From Bacteroidota bacterium (GTDB lineage Bacteria; Bacteroidota; Bacteroidia; M30B66): 64,000 bases of DNA. Position 1 is the first letter of the stretch; every line of letters starts with the position of its first letter. This document shows positions 1-9,657 of this stretch, piece after piece. The notes beneath the pieces were generated by a model that worked only from the letters and a program-made list of their open reading frames with translations, did not search any database and was not told the DNA's origin. Made by a program: the position numbers and the translations under genes. Where the stretch lies: the NCBI GenBank assembly GCA_027490225.1, contig JAIXYK010000040.1, forward strand, positions 17,520 to 81,519. Reading direction: 5' to 3'.

Positions 1-3000
1 TAACCATTAATGGGAATTATTTGTCAAACAGAACATCTGGTGATATTATAGTTAACATCGGAAACCTTGCCACTTCTTGGTCATTAGTATTTAATAAAAA
101 TGTTACAATAAATGCTGGTACAACCTTAAAAGCTGCAAATTACAATGCAACACATGATGTTACAATACATGGTAATTTAAGTGTTGATGGAACACTAAAT
201 TTTACAAATGGAGCGGCAAATGTAAATTCAACTACAGGTGCTATTACTGTTCTTTTTAGAGGTGCTGTTGCCAATACTACAGCAACTTTCGGAGCTGGAT
301 CCTCTGTTAAGTTTTACGATTTTACTGTTACCAAAAATGATGGTTTTGAATTGTTTGTAAGTTCTTCTCCTTCAGCAACTGTATTGTTCCACGGACGAGG
401 TGATGTTTTAACTGTAACAGTTGGAACCTTAAGATTAGGTGCTAATTTAACCATTCCTGCTCTTGGTGATGGCGTAGGTAATTATGATTTGGGAGCTCCG
501 GGAGTACTTCCTGTTTTATGGATAGATGGAGCTAATGTAACTTGCACAGCATCAGGCGCTATAGTGCCATACGGTACATTTAAAATATCTTCAGGCTCTT
601 TCACATTTACAGTAGGTCAAGCCGCTGTGGTTGTTAGAGAGTCAGGTTTATTCCAAATTGATGGAGGAACAGTAAATATGAATTTATTTAGAACCTCTAC
701 TACTGCTGTTACTCACAGAGGTTCGTTTGTTATGAATGGAGGAACACTTTCATTAAGCGGAAGTACAAGTTCAGAAATGAATTTCTATGCAATATTATCT
801 TTACCTTATCCTGAAAATGTATTTAAAATGACTGGTGGTGTTATAAATATTACCAGGGTAAATACAGGCAGTATTACTGTAAACGGAGGTATTATGATAG
901 CATCAGCTCCTCAAAATTACGATGTAACCGGTGGGACATTAAACGTGAACGTTACCGGAAATCAAAATTTTGATATCACTTCTACCGCGCCTTTTTACGA
1001 TTTGAATTTAGGTCGCGTTTCAGCTGGCACAGGTCAAGTAAGATTGAATACGATGAATTGGTCGTATGATGGAAATGCAGGTAATACTGCAACAATATCT
1101 GGTCAACCATTAACGGTGCTTAATAACTTAAACGTAAATGCTGCTACAGCTTTAGTTTTTAACACAAATGGTTTTAATTTAAATGTTGGTAGAAACTTTA
1201 ACCTAAGCTCAGCAGCAACATCATTAACGACAGGTGCTAATACATTAACTTTTAACGGTAATACAGCACAAGCCTTTACTGTAAACGGAACAATTACAGC
1301 ACCAGGTTTAAACAATTTAACAATTAACAAAGGAAGTGCGAGTACATTAACGTTAGCAGGTTCAGCTGCAACTATTACAGCTGCTGGAGCTTTAAATTTA
1401 TTAAACGGAACACTTGCTGATAATGGTAAAACATTAAACGTTGGCGGTAATGTTATAAATAGTGCCACACACAGTGGAACTGGTAAAATTGTATTAAACG
1501 GTACAGCTATACAAACTGTTGGAGGAACTGGTAATGGTGTTTTCCAAAATTTAGAAATTGCAGGTGGCCCTGCTATTGTTTCTGCAACCAATACAATTAG
1601 AATAAATGGTAATTTGAATATGGCTACAAACCGTATCTTCAATATTGCAATTTATCGCTTAATGTTACAAGCAACATCAGCAATAACAGCTGTGCCAGGT
1701 GCATTTGGTGCATCAAGATTTATTGCAACTGATGGTTTTCAATCTGATGGAGGTATTGTAAAACCTTACAATTCTACTGCTGCATTCTTATTCCCATTTG
1801 GTACAGGAACTAATTACATGCCTGCAACTATTCAGTTTAGTGCGGCACCTAGTGCATATGGTACTATTGATGTTAGACCAGTTGCTGCTAAACAATTGTA
1901 TGTAACCGATGCTCCTAATGCTATTACTGCATACTGGAAAGTTCGTCAAACTGGCTTTGCTGGTGTTCCCGCTAATTCAGTGAACTTAACATTTAATTAT
2001 GGTACATTACCAGATAACTTAGCTTACATTCCTGGTTATTATAACTACCAATCTATTGCTTTTACTACAATTAACGATGTTACGAAAGTAAACGAAACAA
2101 CAAAAAATATTAGTTTCGACAACGTGAGTTACTTTAATGGTGATTTTACTGCAGGTACTTTGTCAGCATTCGGCGTTGTAGTTCCATATTATAGCCGTGC
2201 AAATGGTAATTGGAACAATAATACTACTTGGTCAAATGTTGGTTTTGGTGGCGCTATAGCACCAGGAATACCAAATGCATCAGTTCCGGTTTTTATTGGA
2301 GATGGGATTTCTTATTTCCATACAGTTACTGTAATAGCCAACAATACGGTTTCAGGTTCTTTAATTGTAGATGCAGGATCTGTTTTAATTTTAGGTACAA
2401 CAACTGGACATAATTTTGGTGCATTGCCTTATGCTACTGCAGGAGGGGCTGGTACAATTAGAATTTCTTCTGCAACTCCGGTTGCAGAATTTCCTGCAGG
2501 TGACTTTGGGGTTTTCTTCACTGCAGAAGGAGGTACTACTGAGTATATAACTAATGGTACTTCATTTACATTACCTTTAGTAACAGCTGCCCCTACAAGT
2601 GCTCAAATTAGATCATATAAAAATCTAGTTCTAACTCCTTCCGTTGGTTTATCTATTAAGATGCCAAACAGAGATTTGGAAATAATTCAGAATTTATTTA
2701 TTACTGGGAATGCAGCTGGTGTTGCCCTGCTAAACGACGCTTCAGCAAAAACATTAACTGTTCGAGGCAATTTAAACCTTACCTCTGGTATACTTAGATT
2801 TCCTGGAACATTTGCTCAGGCTGCTAGCGTAGAAGGTGATATTACAATAGGAACTAATGGAACTTTAGATGTGGATAATTCAGGAGCTGTTTCAAATTCA
2901 ATCAACTTAACTGGAAATTTAACAGTTAATGGAGTAATTGACTTGAACAAAGCAAGTAAAGGTAATTTTACATTTATAGGTAATTTAGATAAAGTTATTA

Positions 3001-6000
3001 CCGGTACGAATGGTTCTGCATCAGCATCATTTAACAATATTACTGTAAACAAAGGAGTAGGTCAAACTACACTTTTAAATGTTGATTTGGCAGGTGCATT
3101 TATTGCACCAACTAATAATTGGCTAACGCTTCAAAACGGAACTTTTAGACTATCTAAAGCTACTACTATTACTTTAACAGATCAAGCTGCTACCAGCTTC
3201 TTGCTTCCTTCGGCTGCTATTTTATCTATTAACCATGCTTCTGCTGTGGTAAACGTTGCAATGGCAAATGCAGATAATGCAGAATTTATTTTGGCAGGAA
3301 AATTAGAAATGTTAAACGGTACAATGAATATAGGTAATACTGCAAATAACAGACACAATGACTTGGAATATGCAGCTACTGAAACACCAACTTTAGAAAT
3401 CCGTGGAAACAGCCAATTAAATGTAAATGGACAAATAAGAAGAAGTGTAAGTGTATTACTTGGTTCATTAATTTACAACCAACAAGACAATAGTACAGTG
3501 CTAGTTAGAGGTAAAAACCCTGGTGTTGCTGGTAACTTTAACTTAAATAGAGGGAAGTTCGAAATAACAAATCCAGGAAGTCAATTTAATATGAGTGGTA
3601 ATGCTTTATTAATTGTTGATAGAGGTGGATTGGCAAGTGGTATATATGGAGATGTATTTATTGATCCTTCAGCTTCTAATATTACAGGTGGAGAGATTAG
3701 AGTAGGTACTTCACTAACCGCAGGCTCTGAAGGAACTTTCTTGTTTAATTCTACAGTTCCTTTATGGAATGTAACTGTAGATGGAACAATTGCCGCCAAA
3801 ACTCTTAGATTGTTAAATAACCCATTAATAGTGCAAAGAGATCTAGCTATTAGAGGTAGTTCTATTTTTAATGCTAATTCGTTAGATGTTACAATTGGTG
3901 AGGATTTAACAAACGAAAATCCTAATTCTGCAACTGGACTTAGTTTTGGTGGTTATCAAGTGATTAGTGCAAGTCAAGTTACCACTCTAAATGGAACATT
4001 AAGTAATCAAACCATAACTGGTGCTGCTGGAAACCTAACAAACTTTGCAAATCTTGTTGTCAACAATACTTTTGCTACGGGTGCTTTAAATTTAGCTACA
4101 AATTCAAATATTCGTATAAATAACAATTTCAGTGCTTTGGCCGGAAATATAAACGGTGGATCAAATAATATAACAGTTCTAGGAAATACAGTTAACAATG
4201 TAAACATCAACAATACAGGTGCTGGATATTTTGTTTCAAATGGAACTTCACAACAAGTTATTTCTGGAAATGGACTTGGTACTTTTGGAAACTTCAGAAT
4301 TAACAATGCTGCAGGAATTGAAACATCAGTTCCATTGACTATTAGCGGAGATGTGAATTTTGTAAATGGTATTTTCTATATCAATAATCATCTGTTAACA
4401 TTAACAGAAACAGCTGCAATATCAGGTGTTACAAATGAAAGCAGAATGTTCAGATTAAATGGAGTACTGAGTGATGGAGGTGTTAGAAAGCTATACCCTG
4501 CTGCAGCACAAAATTTCACATTCCCAATCGGTATTACGTTGAAATATGCGCCCGTATCTATCAATGCAACAACTAATAGCAATGCAGGATCGGTAACTAT
4601 TAAACCAATAAACGTAAAACACCCTGCAACAACAGACCCTTTAGATAAAGAGTTAACTTTCTACTGGAATACATCTTCAACGGGATTTGCGCCAAGCTCA
4701 GTATTTACCCATGTATATAATTATGTAAACTCAGATGCTGCAAACGGAATTGAAATTAACTACCGTGCAGGAAGATTCTTCAACAATGTTTGGTCACCTC
4801 AATTTGGTATACCAAGTACAGTGAATGCCGCTGCTAATACAATTACACTTTCTGGTGTGAATTATTTAAATGGAGATTACACAGCTGGAGAACAAACGGA
4901 ATTTGATCAATTACTTGTGTTCTATAGCAGAAATGCAACTTTAGGTGGAAACTGGAATGATCCAAATGCTTGGTCAACAGACCAGATTTTACAGCACACT
5001 GGTCCAGCTGCAGGTACTTTCCCAACTTCTAATACAGTTGTTATTGCTGCTGGCCATACCATTGTTGGTAATACTAACAACTTGAATGCACCATTGGCAA
5101 CAATTAATGGAACATTGAATTTGAATAATTCAATTGGTCATAATTTCGGTACAGTATCAGGAACAGGAACAATAAGAATGACTCCAACTGTTGCTAATCA
5201 ATTTATTTTCCCTGGAGGTAATTACACAGCGTTTATAACTGCTGGTGGTGGAACATTCGAATACAGTTCAACTGCTACTGCTGCTTTACCTAGTCAAAGT
5301 ATTTACAATAATGTATTGTTTACTGGTGCTGGTTCTAAAACTATGGCAAACACTGATTTATTGGTGAATGGAAACTTTACTGTAAACGCTGGTAATGTAG
5401 CAAACACTTTTAATAAGAACATTACCTTAAATGGTGATTACACAAGCTTACCAGGAACTGCTGGTTTTACAGTTGGTACTGGAACAGTTTCTATGGTTGG
5501 AGGGAACCAAACACTTTCAGGTTCAGCCAATTTCTATCGTTTAATCATAAATGGAGCAGGTGTTAAAACATTTAATGCATCTGTAACTGTAAGCAATGAG
5601 TTACAACTAAACAATGGTGTAATCGCCACCGGTTCTAATTCAGTTTCATTAAACGCGGCAGCAACAATCTTAGGTGGTTCTGCTACATCTTATGTGAATG
5701 GATTTTTACAACGATTCATTCCAAGTGCTACTTCTTCGAGGACATTCCCTATTGGAGACAACACAGCATATACTCCGGTAAGCATTTCATTTACTGGTGC
5801 AACAAATTCTGGTGGAAACATTACGCTATCTACTTCTGCAGGAGATAACTCTAATATTGATCCAGTGGTTTTGGATGCCAATAAGTCGGCAAATAGATTT
5901 TATACCATAACTAATTCTGGTGTTTCTGGATTCACTGCTGCTTCTGTAGTATTTAATTTTGTAAATACAGACCTTGACGGAGGAGCTAATCCAGCTAATT

Positions 6001-8354
6001 TTGAAGTAGGCAGATATGCAGCAAGTGTTTGGTCATATCCAACAGTTGGAATTAGAACTGCAACTTCTACACAAGCTGCAGGGTTGACTCCAGCACAGTT
6101 ATCTGGTCAATATCAATTGGCTGAATTGTACATTGGTGGAATTGTTTGGAATGGTAACATAAGTGGTGATTGGAATAACACAGGAAACTGGACTCCTCCA
6201 ACGATACCAACAATCGCAGATAATATTACAATTGCAATTGGAACTGTTGCTCAACCTTCTTTCTTAACTGGTGGAAATGGATTTTGTAAAAACATAACTT
6301 TTGAAGCTGGTGCAAACATGACAGTTCCTTCGTCAAAAATGTTAACCATTTCGGGTAATATTACATCTGTAAATACATCTATAAATGGAAGCGGTACTGT
6401 AAAAATTACTTCTCCAGCCGCAGTTCACTCTGGAAATACATCTTTCTTTGGAGAATTGAGCATCGCAACAGGGGCTAATTTAACCACAAATAATGGCGTT
6501 ACAATTAAAAGTGGAGGTTCTTTAATGCACGGTGCAGGTACAGCTGGTGCAGGTGGAAATGTTACTGGCAATGTTAAAGTACAAAGAACCGGTACTTCAG
6601 CTAATGCTTATAACTATTGGTCTTCTCCAATATCTAATGGTAATGTTAGCGTGTTAGGAGGAAATAGATATTTTTATAACCCAACTTCAGCTACAAGTTC
6701 TTCTGCTCAAGGACTTAGACAAGGTTGGTTACCTGCAACAGGCTCAATGACAAACGGTAGAGGTTACATTGCAACAGCATCGGGAACAGTAACGTTTAAT
6801 GGTCCTGCAAATAACGGAAGTATAAATTATGGTCCGCTAAGTTTAGGAACTTTTACAAATTTTAACCTGATTGGTAATCCATACCCATCAGCTATTTCAG
6901 CAAGTGCTTTTGTCGCTGCAAATCCTCAAATTAATGGTAGTGCTTTGTATTTCTGGGATGATGATGGAACTGCTGGAGGTGGTTGGAGCGCATCAGATTA
7001 TGCTGTTTGGAACAATTTAGGTTTTGTTTCTGGGCCTAATAGTGCTACCGTATTCACTGGAAATATTGCTTCAGGACAAGGATTCTTCGTAGACGCAACA
7101 GCTTCAACAACTGCTCAGTTTAATAATACAATGAGAACTGCTGTAAACAATGCATTTTTCGAAGAACAAGCTATAGAGCGTTTATGGATAAGCGTAACTA
7201 CTGCTGCAAATGACTATAACGAAACATTAATTGCTTTTAAAAATGATGCAACTGATGATGCAGACCAGCAATATGATGCACTAAAAATGCGTGGAAATGA
7301 AAATATTGCTTTGTATACTATTATCGGAAACAATGATTATGCAATTCAAGCATTGCCTACTTTGAATGCCGATAAAATGCTGCCTTTAGGTATAGATGCA
7401 CCTGTTTCTGGTCAACAAACATTAAAACTAAAACAAATAGATCATATACCTGCTTCAGCACAAGTTATCTTGGAAGATACTAAATTAGGAGTGTTTCAAA
7501 ATTTAAGAACTAATCCGATTTATGTCTACAATTTCGAGAGTACTACTGATACTGACCGTTTCAGATTACATTTTAAACCAGCTGTAAAATTGGTTGCATC
7601 TACCGAAAGTTGTGCATCAAATGATGGAACAATTCTTATAAATAGTAACTCAGCAACTACTTGGGACTATTCAGTTTTAAATAGTAACGGTGCAACAATT
7701 GCTTCTGCAACTAATTTCTCAGGAAATGCAATGTTAGAAAACTTAGCTGCAGATATCTATACAGTTAACTTAAGTAACCAGTTTGGAACTTTTGTTCAAG
7801 AAGCAATAGAAATTCAAGGTGGCGAAGGTGTTACAGCCAATGTTTATGCTTCTGCAAATGAAGTGGAAATATCAGATGCTGCTGTATCTTTTACCGCAAC
7901 AGTAACTGGAGCAACAGATATTACATGGAATTTTGGTGACGGAACTATTGTTACTGGAATTTTAAATCCTGTACATTATTATACAAGCCCAGGTACTTAC
8001 TCAGTTAGTTTTGTTGCTTCAAATGCAAGCTGTATGGAAATGAAAAACATCGATATTCGTGTTATTAGTGAAATTACAGGTATAGAAAAAACCGAGAATC
8101 TTGTGTTTAATGTTTATCCAAATCCAGCTTCCGATAATACTGTTATAAACTTGAATTTATCTGAAAGAGAAGATGTGTTAACCGTTTTCTTAATTGATGA
8201 AACTGGTAAATTAATACAAACAGAGAAATATGAGCAATTAGATAAAAAAGCATCAGTTATTTTACCGGTAAGTAATTTAGCTGCAGGGATTTATCAAGTA
8301 TTAATCCAAGGAAAACAATTCAGTTCAGCTGCAAGATTAACAGTTGTTCATTAA
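1..8354 (+). CDS. Giant secreted/surface adhesin-like protein with PKD domain and T9SS type A C-terminal sorting domain; 5' end probably outside the window
   Basis: Open frame 21..8354 (2777 aa) rich in NG/Thr beta-repeat sequence; PKD-like 'ITWNFGDGTIVTGILNPVHYYTSPGTYSVSF'; C-terminus 'VFNVYPNPASDNTVINLNLS...AAGIYQVLIQGKQFSSAARLTVVH' typical of T9SS sorting domains. No signal peptide at the ORF start, so it is likely truncated. Confidence 0.85.
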   Translation, partial: TINGNYLSNRTSGDIIVNIGNLATSWSLVFNKNVTINAGTTLKAANYNATHDVTIHGNLSVDGTLNFTNGAANVNSTTGAITVLFRGAVANTTATFGAGSSVKFYDFTVTKNDGFELFVSSSPSATVLFHGRGDVLTVTVGTLRLGANLTIPALGDGVGNYDLGAPGVLPVLWIDGANVTCTASGAIVPYGTFKISSGSFTFTVGQAAVVVRESGLFQIDGGTVNMNLFRTSTTAVTHRGSFVMNGGTLSLSGSTSSEMNFYAILSLPYPENVFKMTGGVINITRVNTGSITVNGGIMIASAPQNYDVTGGTLNVNVTGNQNFDITSTAPFYDLNLGRVSAGTGQVRLNTMNWSYDGNAGNTATISGQPLTVLNNLNVNAATALVFNTNGFNLNVGRNFNLSSAATSLTTGANTLTFNGNTAQAFTVNGTITAPGLNNLTINKGSASTLTLAGSAATITAAGALNLLNGTLADNGKTLNVGGNVINSATHSGTGKIVLNGTAIQTVGGTGNGVFQNLEIAGGPAIVSATNTIRINGNLNMATNRIFNIAIYRLMLQATSAITAVPGAFGASRFIATDGFQSDGGIVKPYNSTAAFLFPFGTGTNYMPATIQFSAAPSAYGTIDVRPVAAKQLYVTDAPNAITAYWKVRQTGFAGVPANSVNLTFNYGTLPDNLAYIPGYYNYQSIAFTTINDVTKVNETTKNISFDNVSYFNGDFTAGTLSAFGVVVPYYSRANGNWNNNTTWSNVGFGGAIAPGIPNASVPVFIGDGISYFHTVTVIANNTVSGSLIVDAGSVLILGTTTGHNFGALPYATAGGAGTIRISSATPVAEFPAGDFGVFFTAEGGTTEYITNGTSFTLPLVTAAPTSAQIRSYKNLVLTPSVGLSIKMPNRDLEIIQNLFITGNAAGVALLNDASAKTLTVRGNLNLTSGILRFPGTFAQAASVEGDITIGTNGTLDVDNSGAVSNSINLTGNLTVNGVIDLNKASKGNFTFIGNLDKVITGTNGSASASFNNITVNKGVGQTTLLNVDLAGAFIAPTNNWLTLQNGTFRLSKATTITLTDQAATSFLLPSAAILSINHASAVVNVAMANADNAEFILAGKLEMLNGTMNIGNTANNRHNDLEYAATETPTLEIRGNSQLNVNGQIRRSVSVLLGSLIYNQQDNSTVLVRGKNPGVAGNFNLNRGKFEITNPGSQFNMSGNALLIVDRGGLASGIYGDVFIDPSASNITGGEIRVGTSLTAGSEGTFLFNSTVPLWNVTVDGTIAAKTLRLLNNPLIVQRDLAIRGSSIFNANSLDVTIGEDLTNENPNSATGLSFGGYQVISASQVTTLNGTLSNQTITGAAGNLTNFANLVVNNTFATGALNLATNSNIRINNNFSALAGNINGGSNNITVLGNTVNNVNINNTGAGYFVSNGTSQQVISGNGLGTFGNFRINNAAGIETSVPLTISGDVNFVNGIFYINNHLLTLTETAAISGVTNESRMFRLNGVLSDGGVRKLYPAAAQNFTFPIGITLKYAPVSINATTNSNAGSVTIKPINVKHPATTDPLDKELTFYWNTSSTGFAPSSVFTHVYNYVNSDAANGIEINYRAGRFFNNVWSPQFGIPSTVNAAANTITLSGVNYLNGDYTAGEQTEFDQLLVFYSRNATLGGNWNDPNAWSTDQILQHTGPAAGTFPTSNTVVIAAGHTIVGNTNNLNAPLATINGTLNLNNSIGHNFGTVSGTGTIRMTPTVANQFIFPGGNYTAFITAGGGTFEYSSTATAALPSQSIYNNVLFTGAGSKTMANTDLLVNGNFTVNAGNVANTFNKNITLNGDYTSLPGTAGFTVGTGTVSMVGGNQTLSGSANFYRLIINGAGVKTFNASVTVSNELQLNNGVIATGSNSVSLNAAATILGGSATSYVNGFLQRFIPSATSSRTFPIGDNTAYTPVSISFTGATNSGGNITLSTSAGDNSNIDPVVLDANKSANRFYTITNSGVSGFTAASVVFNFVNTDLDGGANPANFEVGRYAASVWSYPTVGIRTATSTQAAGLTPAQLSGQYQLAELYIGGIVWNGNISGDWNNTGNWTPPTIPTIADNITIAIGTVAQPSFLTGGNGFCKNITFEAGANMTVPSSKMLTISGNITSVNTSINGSGTVKITSPAAVHSGNTSFFGELSIATGANLTTNNGVTIKSGGSLMHGAGTAGAGGNVTGNVKVQRTGTSANAYNYWSSPISNGNVSVLGGNRYFYNPTSATSSSAQGLRQGWLPATGSMTNGRGYIATASGTVTFNGPANNGSINYGPLSLGTFTNFNLIGNPYPSAISASAFVAANPQINGSALYFWDDDGTAGGGWSASDYAVWNNLGFVSGPNSATVFTGNIASGQGFFVDATASTTAQFNNTMRTAVNNAFFEEQAIERLWISVTTAANDYNETLIAFKNDATDDADQQYDALKMRGNENIALYTIIGNNDYAIQALPTLNADKMLPLGIDAPVSGQQTLKLKQIDHIPASAQVILEDTKLGVFQNLRTNPIYVYNFESTTDTDRFRLHFKPAVKLVASTESCASNDGTILINSNSATTWDYSVLNSNGATIASATNFSGNAMLENLAADIYTVNLSNQFGTFVQEAIEIQGGEGVTANVYASANEVEISDAAVSFTATVTGATDITWNFGDGTIVTGILNPVHYYTSPGTYSVSFVASNASCMEMKNIDIRVISEITGIEKTENLVFNVYPNPASDNTVINLNLSEREDVLTVFLIDETGKLIQTEKYEQLDKKASVILPVSNLAAGIYQVLIQGKQFSSAARLTVVH

Positions 8355-8370
8355 TAATCACTAAAATTCA

Positions 8371-8406
8371 AAAGCCTGATATTTCAAAAGTATCAGGCTT
8401 TTTTTA
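8371..8406 (+). terminator. Rho-independent terminator downstream of the giant adhesin
   Basis: aaagcctgata-tttcaaaag-tatcaggcttt followed by a T run (stem 8371-8381 / 8391-8401). Confidence 0.85.
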
Positions 8407-8409
8407 TCT

Positions 8410-9654
8410 ATGAGAAAATTAATTAGTATTTGTACACTCTTTTTTGTGTTTCAATTAGGTGCCTCTGCGCAGCAAAATGAGTTTTTCGATGATATTTTTT
8501 TAGAAAGGGTATGGTTGAGTATTACCAATTCTAATGGTATCTATAATGAGACCTTAATAGCATTTAAACCAGATGCAACTTTGGATGTAGACACAGCTTA
8601 TGATGCAGAAAAATTAATTGGCTCAGAAATCTTATCGCTTTACACTAAAATTGGAAATGGTAATTATGCAATTCAAGCGCTCCCTTCTTTAACATTTGAT
8701 ATGAATGTAACTGTAGGAATCAATTCAAATATGAGTGGCCCTTTAACTTTTGCCTTACAAGAAGAATTGAATTTTTCTCCAGGTGCCCAATTGATTATTG
8801 AAGATAGTAAAACTGGAATCTTTCATAATCTTAGAAATGAGCAGAGTTTTACTTTTGATTTTGATTATCAGATGGATACGTTAAGATTTATTGCTCATTT
8901 TAAGCCTGCTCCAGATTTTAGTGCTTTAACTGGCACTTGCTTGCTCAACGATGGTGGTATTACAATCGTCAATCCTTCTGATACACCTTGGAATGTTACC
9001 ATATTTGATGTAGACAGCAATATTTTAGTAAACAGCACACAAGTAGATTCAATATTGCAATTAAATCAATTCGTTGCGGGTTTTTATTTTATTTCTTTTA
9101 GAAATGAATTTGATGCTGAGTATGATGTTGCAATTGAAATTGAAACAGCTTTACCTGTCGAACTTCAATTTTCGGCATCTTCAAATATTATTAATTTGCC
9201 AAATGCAACAATAGATTTTACTGCAATTATGAGCGGGGCAGAACAAATTATCTGGGATTTTGGCGATGGAACAATTGACACAGCTCAAACGCAAGTTTCA
9301 CATACATATAATGCACCTGGAATTTATACTGTAACTGCAATTGCAGGAACGCCAGGTTGTGAGCAATTTGATTCAGAAGTAATTACAGTAAACGATGTTA
9401 TTTCATCGGTTGAATCTTTAAAGAAAGTAGCGTCTTATATAATTAACGGAAACATTTTCTTCACATTCAACCAGAATTTTCAACCAGAAGTTTTAGAAAT
9501 GTTTGATATTTCAGGTAGGCTTCTTTATACTGAAACAATAAATTCTTCTCAACAACATATTGAAATTGATGGCTCATCAATTAATAATCAATTGATATTT
9601 ATACGTTTTATAAGTAAAACAGGTGAATTTGTTTCAAATTACTTTTGTAATTAA
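8410..9654 (+). CDS. Secreted PKD-domain protein, paralogous to the C-terminal part of the upstream adhesin
   Basis: Signal peptide MRKLISICTLFFVFQLGASAQ; 'IIWDFGDGTIDTAQTQVSHTYNAPGIYTVTA' PKD motif; clear co-linearity with the region before the adhesin C-terminus (ERLWISV.. / ERVWLSI..). Confidence 0.8.
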   Translation: MRKLISICTLFFVFQLGASAQQNEFFDDIFLERVWLSITNSNGIYNETLIAFKPDATLDVDTAYDAEKLIGSEILSLYTKIGNGNYAIQALPSLTFDMNVTVGINSNMSGPLTFALQEELNFSPGAQLIIEDSKTGIFHNLRNEQSFTFDFDYQMDTLRFIAHFKPAPDFSALTGTCLLNDGGITIVNPSDTPWNVTIFDVDSNILVNSTQVDSILQLNQFVAGFYFISFRNEFDAEYDVAIEIETALPVELQFSASSNIINLPNATIDFTAIMSGAEQIIWDFGDGTIDTAQTQVSHTYNAPGIYTVTAIAGTPGCEQFDSEVITVNDVISSVESLKKVASYIINGNIFFTFNQNFQPEVLEMFDISGRLLYTETINSSQQHIEIDGSSINNQLIFIRFISKTGEFVSNYFCN

Positions 9655-9657
9655 CTT

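Noticed and set aside
1103-5881. Minus-strand ORFs (1103..1642, 2816..3052, 3581..3799, 4007..4306, 4388..4582, 5690..5881) opposite the giant adhesin
   Set aside because: Shadow ORFs of a repetitive Asn/Thr/Gly-rich coding sequence; no domain-like content, and the plus-strand frame is continuous.
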